DNA of 16,487 nucleotides from Spirochaetia bacterium UBA5550 (lineage in GTDB: Bacteria > Spirochaetota > UBA4802 > UBA5550), in contig DINC01000119.1 in the NCBI GenBank assembly GCA_002425885.1, forward strand, positions 1,536 through 18,022. The letters are read 5' to 3'. The position numbers were made by a program, and so were the translations under genes. Below are positions 14,164 through 16,487 of the stretch, one piece after another. The notes under the pieces were generated by a model. That model was not told the origin of the DNA. It ran no database searches and saw nothing but the letters and a program-made list of their open reading frames with translations. The first letter of the stretch is position 1; every line of letters begins with the position of its first letter.

Positions 14164-15954
14164 TCAGCTTACCTTGAAATGTCTAATCTGTTGAACAAGC
14201 TCTCCTGTCCGGTTTTCAATCTCCTCACCTGATGAAGCTGTCTCTTCCACAAGGGCGCTGTTCTGCTGAGTGTTCTTTTCCAGTTCTGATATAGCTGCTG
14301 TTATCTGCTCAAGCCCAACCTTCTGTTCTGATGTTGACATAGTTATCTCGCTTGCCATCTGTGAAATTTTAGAAGTATCATTGAAAACTTCTGCTGCTGT
14401 AGAGTATTGCAGTTCAACAGAAGCTTTTATCCGGTTAATAACAGTTTCGGTTTGAGATATATGCTCCACAATTTTATCAAGTGATTCACCGGTGCTGCTG
14501 ATAATTCTTTTGCCTGAATTCACTTCTTTCAGTGCATCGTTCACGATTACTGTTATCTGTTTTGCACTTATCGCTGTCTGATCGGCAAGTTTGGATATCT
14601 CTTCAGCAACAACAGCAAAACCTCTGCCGTATGTACCGGCCCTTGCAGCTTCAATAGAGGCATTCAGTGCAAGAAGATTTACCTGATCAGAGATGTCGCT
14701 GATTGCAGAGATTGTATCAGTGATTTTTTTTGTACTGCTGTAAATGCTGTCCATACTTTTAATCGCATCCTGCATATACGATTTACCGGTGTCTGCCTGA
14801 TTGGTAAGCAGCCCTGATGTCCTGGATGCCGATTCTGTGTGTTGTATAACAGTATCGTTTTCAGTTTTCAGTTTTCCGGTAAGAGTTAAAGTCTTTTTTA
14901 CAAGATCATCCTGACGGGATGCGTTGTTATTGATTAATTCAACCGATGCTGATATCTCTTCGATTGATGCTGTTATCTCTTCAAGTGATGATGCCTGTTC
15001 TGTGGTCCGGGCGGAGAGGTCAATGTTTCCTTTTGCTATCTGCTCAACATTTGATAGGAGCGTCACAGAAGATGAACCTATTTTTCTTATAGTATTTTCC
15101 ACGGATTCAATAAAGTCATTGAATCTGCTTGATAGTTCTCCTGTCTCATCCCTTGTAATTATATCAAGCCTTTTTGTAAGATCACCTTCACCTTCAGAAA
15201 TATCGCGCAGCCGGTTCACTGTATTCTTTATCGGGATAATTATCTGTTTTGATAGTGCAAAAGTGTTTATTGTAAAAGATATTAAACAGAATATGGAGAG
15301 AATAGCGATTCTAACAAGTTCAGTTTTTATGCCGTCACCGGAAGTACCTGACAGCCCTGCTGCATTGATAACCTCAAGTGAAAAAAGTAGTATAATTCCC
15401 AATACTGAAAAGATCATGTTGAAAAAAATTTTAAACTTCAGAGAGAGAAACTTCGTTTCATCCGACAGAGGTATATCTATTGTCCAGCGTTCAAGCAGTG
15501 CAATGGCATTAGCAAAGAATGGTATTACTATAATAATCAGCATCTGGGTAGCAACCAGTTCTGTTATAATAATTTTCATCAACGGGAATCCCTGCCTGTA
15601 CCAGAGAGTTATATAACCGGATACCGTCCCCAGCAGGGCAAATCCGGTTCCAGCTGCAATGTAGAAAAGCGGTATGAAGCGAATTCTCATCTGAATATTA
15701 TTCAGATCGCCTGAAACAGGATTTTGTATGAATGAATTTATTTTATCAAGATTTTTCTTTAGTATGTTGCATAGAAATCCCAGATAAAAGAATGCAAAAG
15801 TCCAGGGCGCGGGATTAAGTATCATCTCAATAGTTTCATCAAATGTGTAAATATTCAAGAAACCTGAAGTTATAAATAACATCAATGCCCCGCATACCAG
15901 GCTGAAAAGCAGATTAAAAATTATCCTGTTTCTGTAATAATGCATAGAGCACAC
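14164..15954 (-). CDS. Methyl-accepting chemotaxis protein with six N-terminal TM segments
   Basis: 596 aa from GTG at 15954, or 593 aa from ATG at 15945. The ATG is preferred because GGGAG lies eight bases before it, whereas the same GGGA abuts the GTG. Six hydrophobic stretches (about 8-32, 45-64, 92-117, 126-152, 172-198, 212-234) alternate with short loops, and no periplasmic sensor domain of normal size is present. A HAMP domain follows (about 235-290, PIKNTVNRLRDISEGEGDLTKRL), then the long methyl-accepting coiled coil with the conserved tip ISDQVNLLALNASIEAARAG near residue 420. There is no C-terminal NWETF-type CheR/CheB tether. It should signal through CheA/CheW; the stimulus may be sensed within the membrane (redox, lipophile, energy state). 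No che genes are adjacent. Confidence 0.92.
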   Translation of the reverse strand: MCSMHYYRNRIIFNLLFSLVCGALMLFITSGFLNIYTFDETIEMILNPAPWTFAFFYLGFLCNILKKNLDKINSFIQNPVSGDLNNIQMRIRFIPLFYIAAGTGFALLGTVSGYITLWYRQGFPLMKIIITELVATQMLIIIVIPFFANAIALLERWTIDIPLSDETKFLSLKFKIFFNMIFSVLGIILLFSLEVINAAGLSGTSGDGIKTELVRIAILSIFCLISFTINTFALSKQIIIPIKNTVNRLRDISEGEGDLTKRLDIITRDETGELSSRFNDFIESVENTIRKIGSSSVTLLSNVEQIAKGNIDLSARTTEQASSLEEITASIEEISASVELINNNASRQDDLVKKTLTLTGKLKTENDTVIQHTESASRTSGLLTNQADTGKSYMQDAIKSMDSIYSSTKKITDTISAISDISDQVNLLALNASIEAARAGTYGRGFAVVAEEISKLADQTAISAKQITVIVNDALKEVNSGKRIISSTGESLDKIVEHISQTETVINRIKASVELQYSTAAEVFNDTSKISQMASEITMSTSEQKVGLEQITAAISELEKNTQQNSALVEETASSGEEIENRTGELVQQIRHFKVS

Positions 15955-16073
15955 TCCCGTGAATTGATGCCACCTTAAAAATTTCTGAAAGAATTAGTTT
16001 TAAAACTGTTCAGGCTTCTGCAGTGTCAATATAAATTAAATGTTAAAAAAAACAAAAATGACAAACCTGTCGG

Positions 16074-16142
16074 ATCTGTAACTTAAAAATTCAAATAATG
16101 CTCAATGGATGAATAACGGTATTTAAGTAACAGATTTTTTTT
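16074..16142 (+). repeat. Long imperfect inverted repeat with trailing T8 (terminator-like hairpin)
   Basis: ATCTGTAACTTAAA (16074-16087) pairs with TTTAAGTAACAGAT (16122-16135) at 13 of 14 positions. Eight Ts (16135-16142) follow. An inner pair ATTCA/TGAAT (16089-16093, 16110-16114) could extend the structure. It sits upstream of a gene with no upstream same-strand gene to terminate. Confidence 0.45.
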
Positions 16143-16177
16143 AAATGTAATATAAAACTCCTGCCTTATATTTGCTG

Positions 16178-16206
16178 TTGACTCAACATGTTATGCGGTG
16201 TGTAGA
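16178..16206 (+). promoter_or_regulatory. Possible promoter of the FadL/OMPP1-like gene
   Basis: TTGACT (16178-16183) and TGTAGA (16201-16206) are separated by 17 bases, 47 bases before the ATG. The -35 is strong, the -10 matches three positions of six. A small palindrome AACATGTT lies in the spacer. Confidence 0.3.
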
Positions 16207-16252
16207 AATGAAATCAGGCGCGCCTTAAACTAAAAAGCACTTGGAGTATTTT

Positions 16253-16487
16253 ATGATGAAAAGATTTTATCAGTCTTTTTCTGCCGGAGCTTTGCTCTTT
16301 TGCAGTAGTATCTCTTTTGCAACCAGTATTGATGTTATTACGGACCAGAGTGCGAAATTCTGGTTAAACAGCGCAAGATATGCGTCAACTGAAGGCTCAG
16401 CGGATGTAGCTTATTATAACCCAGCAGGAACAGCTTTTATGCAGAAGGGTTTATACTTTGATCTCAGCACACAGACTCTGATCGTCC
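16253..16487 (+). CDS. OMPP1/FadL/TodX-family outer-membrane protein (N-terminal fragment, runs off window)
   Basis: 78 codons are visible before the window ends; no stop is reached. The N-terminus MMKRFYQSFSAGALLFCSSISFA is a signal peptide with likely cleavage after A23. The mature part includes SAKFWLNSARYAS and the strongly conserved YYNPAGTAFMQKGLYFDLS, matching the N-terminal plug/hatch segment of FadL-type beta-barrels that import long-chain fatty acids or hydrophobic compounds across the outer membrane. GGAG lies six bases before the first ATG at 16253; a second ATG follows directly at 16256. The family membership is well supported by the NPAG motif, but the substrate is open and the barrel is outside the window. 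Its presence indicates a double-membrane organism. Confidence 0.82.
   Translation, partial: MMKRFYQSFSAGALLFCSSISFATSIDVITDQSAKFWLNSARYASTEGSADVAYYNPAGTAFMQKGLYFDLSTQTLIV

Larger units (their letters stand above)
15955..16252. other. 298-bp divergent intergenic region (chemotaxis receptor / outer-membrane protein)
   Basis: AT-rich, with no gene supported. A TTGACA on the minus strand (16029-16024) could be a -35 for the receptor gene but lacks a good -10 at 17 bases. A long imperfect inverted repeat followed by a T-run lies at 16074-16142, and a possible promoter for the outer-membrane protein at 16178-16206. I did not find a clear sigma-28 motif for the receptor. Confidence 0.6.

Noticed and set aside
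14924..15616. 230-codon open frame on the plus strand opposite the chemotaxis receptor
   Set aside because: It is the antisense of a well-supported MCP, rich in Ser/Ile as expected from reversed coiled-coil codons, with no family features.
1..16487. CRISPR array, tRNA or rRNA genes, or integrated phage
   Set aside because: No regularly spaced direct repeats, no tRNA cloverleaf or conserved rRNA segment, and no phage or integrase genes were recognised.

Overview
This window looks like a chromosomal segment from a Gram-negative, chemotactic bacterium with an anaerobic or facultatively anaerobic lifestyle. The evidence is a FadL/OMPP1-type outer-membrane protein start, a methyl-accepting chemotaxis protein, the anaerobic glycerol-3-phosphate dehydrogenase GlpABC, a Cys-rich double-[4Fe-4S] protein and the DXP isoprenoid enzyme Dxs. 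Base composition is moderately AT-rich by eye. A deep-branching anaerobe such as a member of the Deferribacterota would fit, but this is an impression from protein style, not a proven assignment. No rRNA, tRNA, CRISPR, phage gene or transposase gene was seen.

Layout. Positions 1-6662 form one tightly packed leftward operon. In transcription order it is glpA, glpB, glpC, a YjbQ-family protein, a REC-REC-STAS-like response regulator, a TatD-family nuclease, and tcdA running off the window edge. Almost every junction is a 4-base overlap or a gap of 15 bases or less. Positions 6663-7057 are non-coding and hold a 104-bp element with perfect 12-bp terminal inverted repeats (MITE/REP-like) and the leader of the next gene. 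Positions 7058-8356 (+) encode an NCS2/AzgA-type purine permease followed by a clear terminator. Dxs (+) follows and ends at 10445, with its stop codon in the loop of a bidirectional terminator. Positions 10467-13355 (-) are a three-gene cluster: FAD-dependent oxidoreductase, membrane-anchored SRPBCC protein, Cys-rich double-[4Fe-4S] protein. A TetR-family regulator (13559-14161, +) diverges from it. A six-TM chemotaxis receptor (14164-15954, -) converges on tetR with 2 bases between stops. A FadL/OMPP1-like gene (16253 to the end, +) is cut by the window edge.

How the parts may work together. GlpABC oxidises glycerol-3-phosphate and passes electrons toward the quinone pool. The downstream genes in that operon are housekeeping (TatD, TcdA, YjbQ) plus an orphan response regulator with no kinase in view. 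The TetR-divergent cluster looks like a small inducible redox module for a hydrophobic substrate: a flavoprotein, a lipid/hydrophobe-binding fold held at the membrane, and an iron-sulfur protein with two unusual Cys motifs. Its chemistry cannot be read from sequence. It is the best candidate here for an undescribed system.
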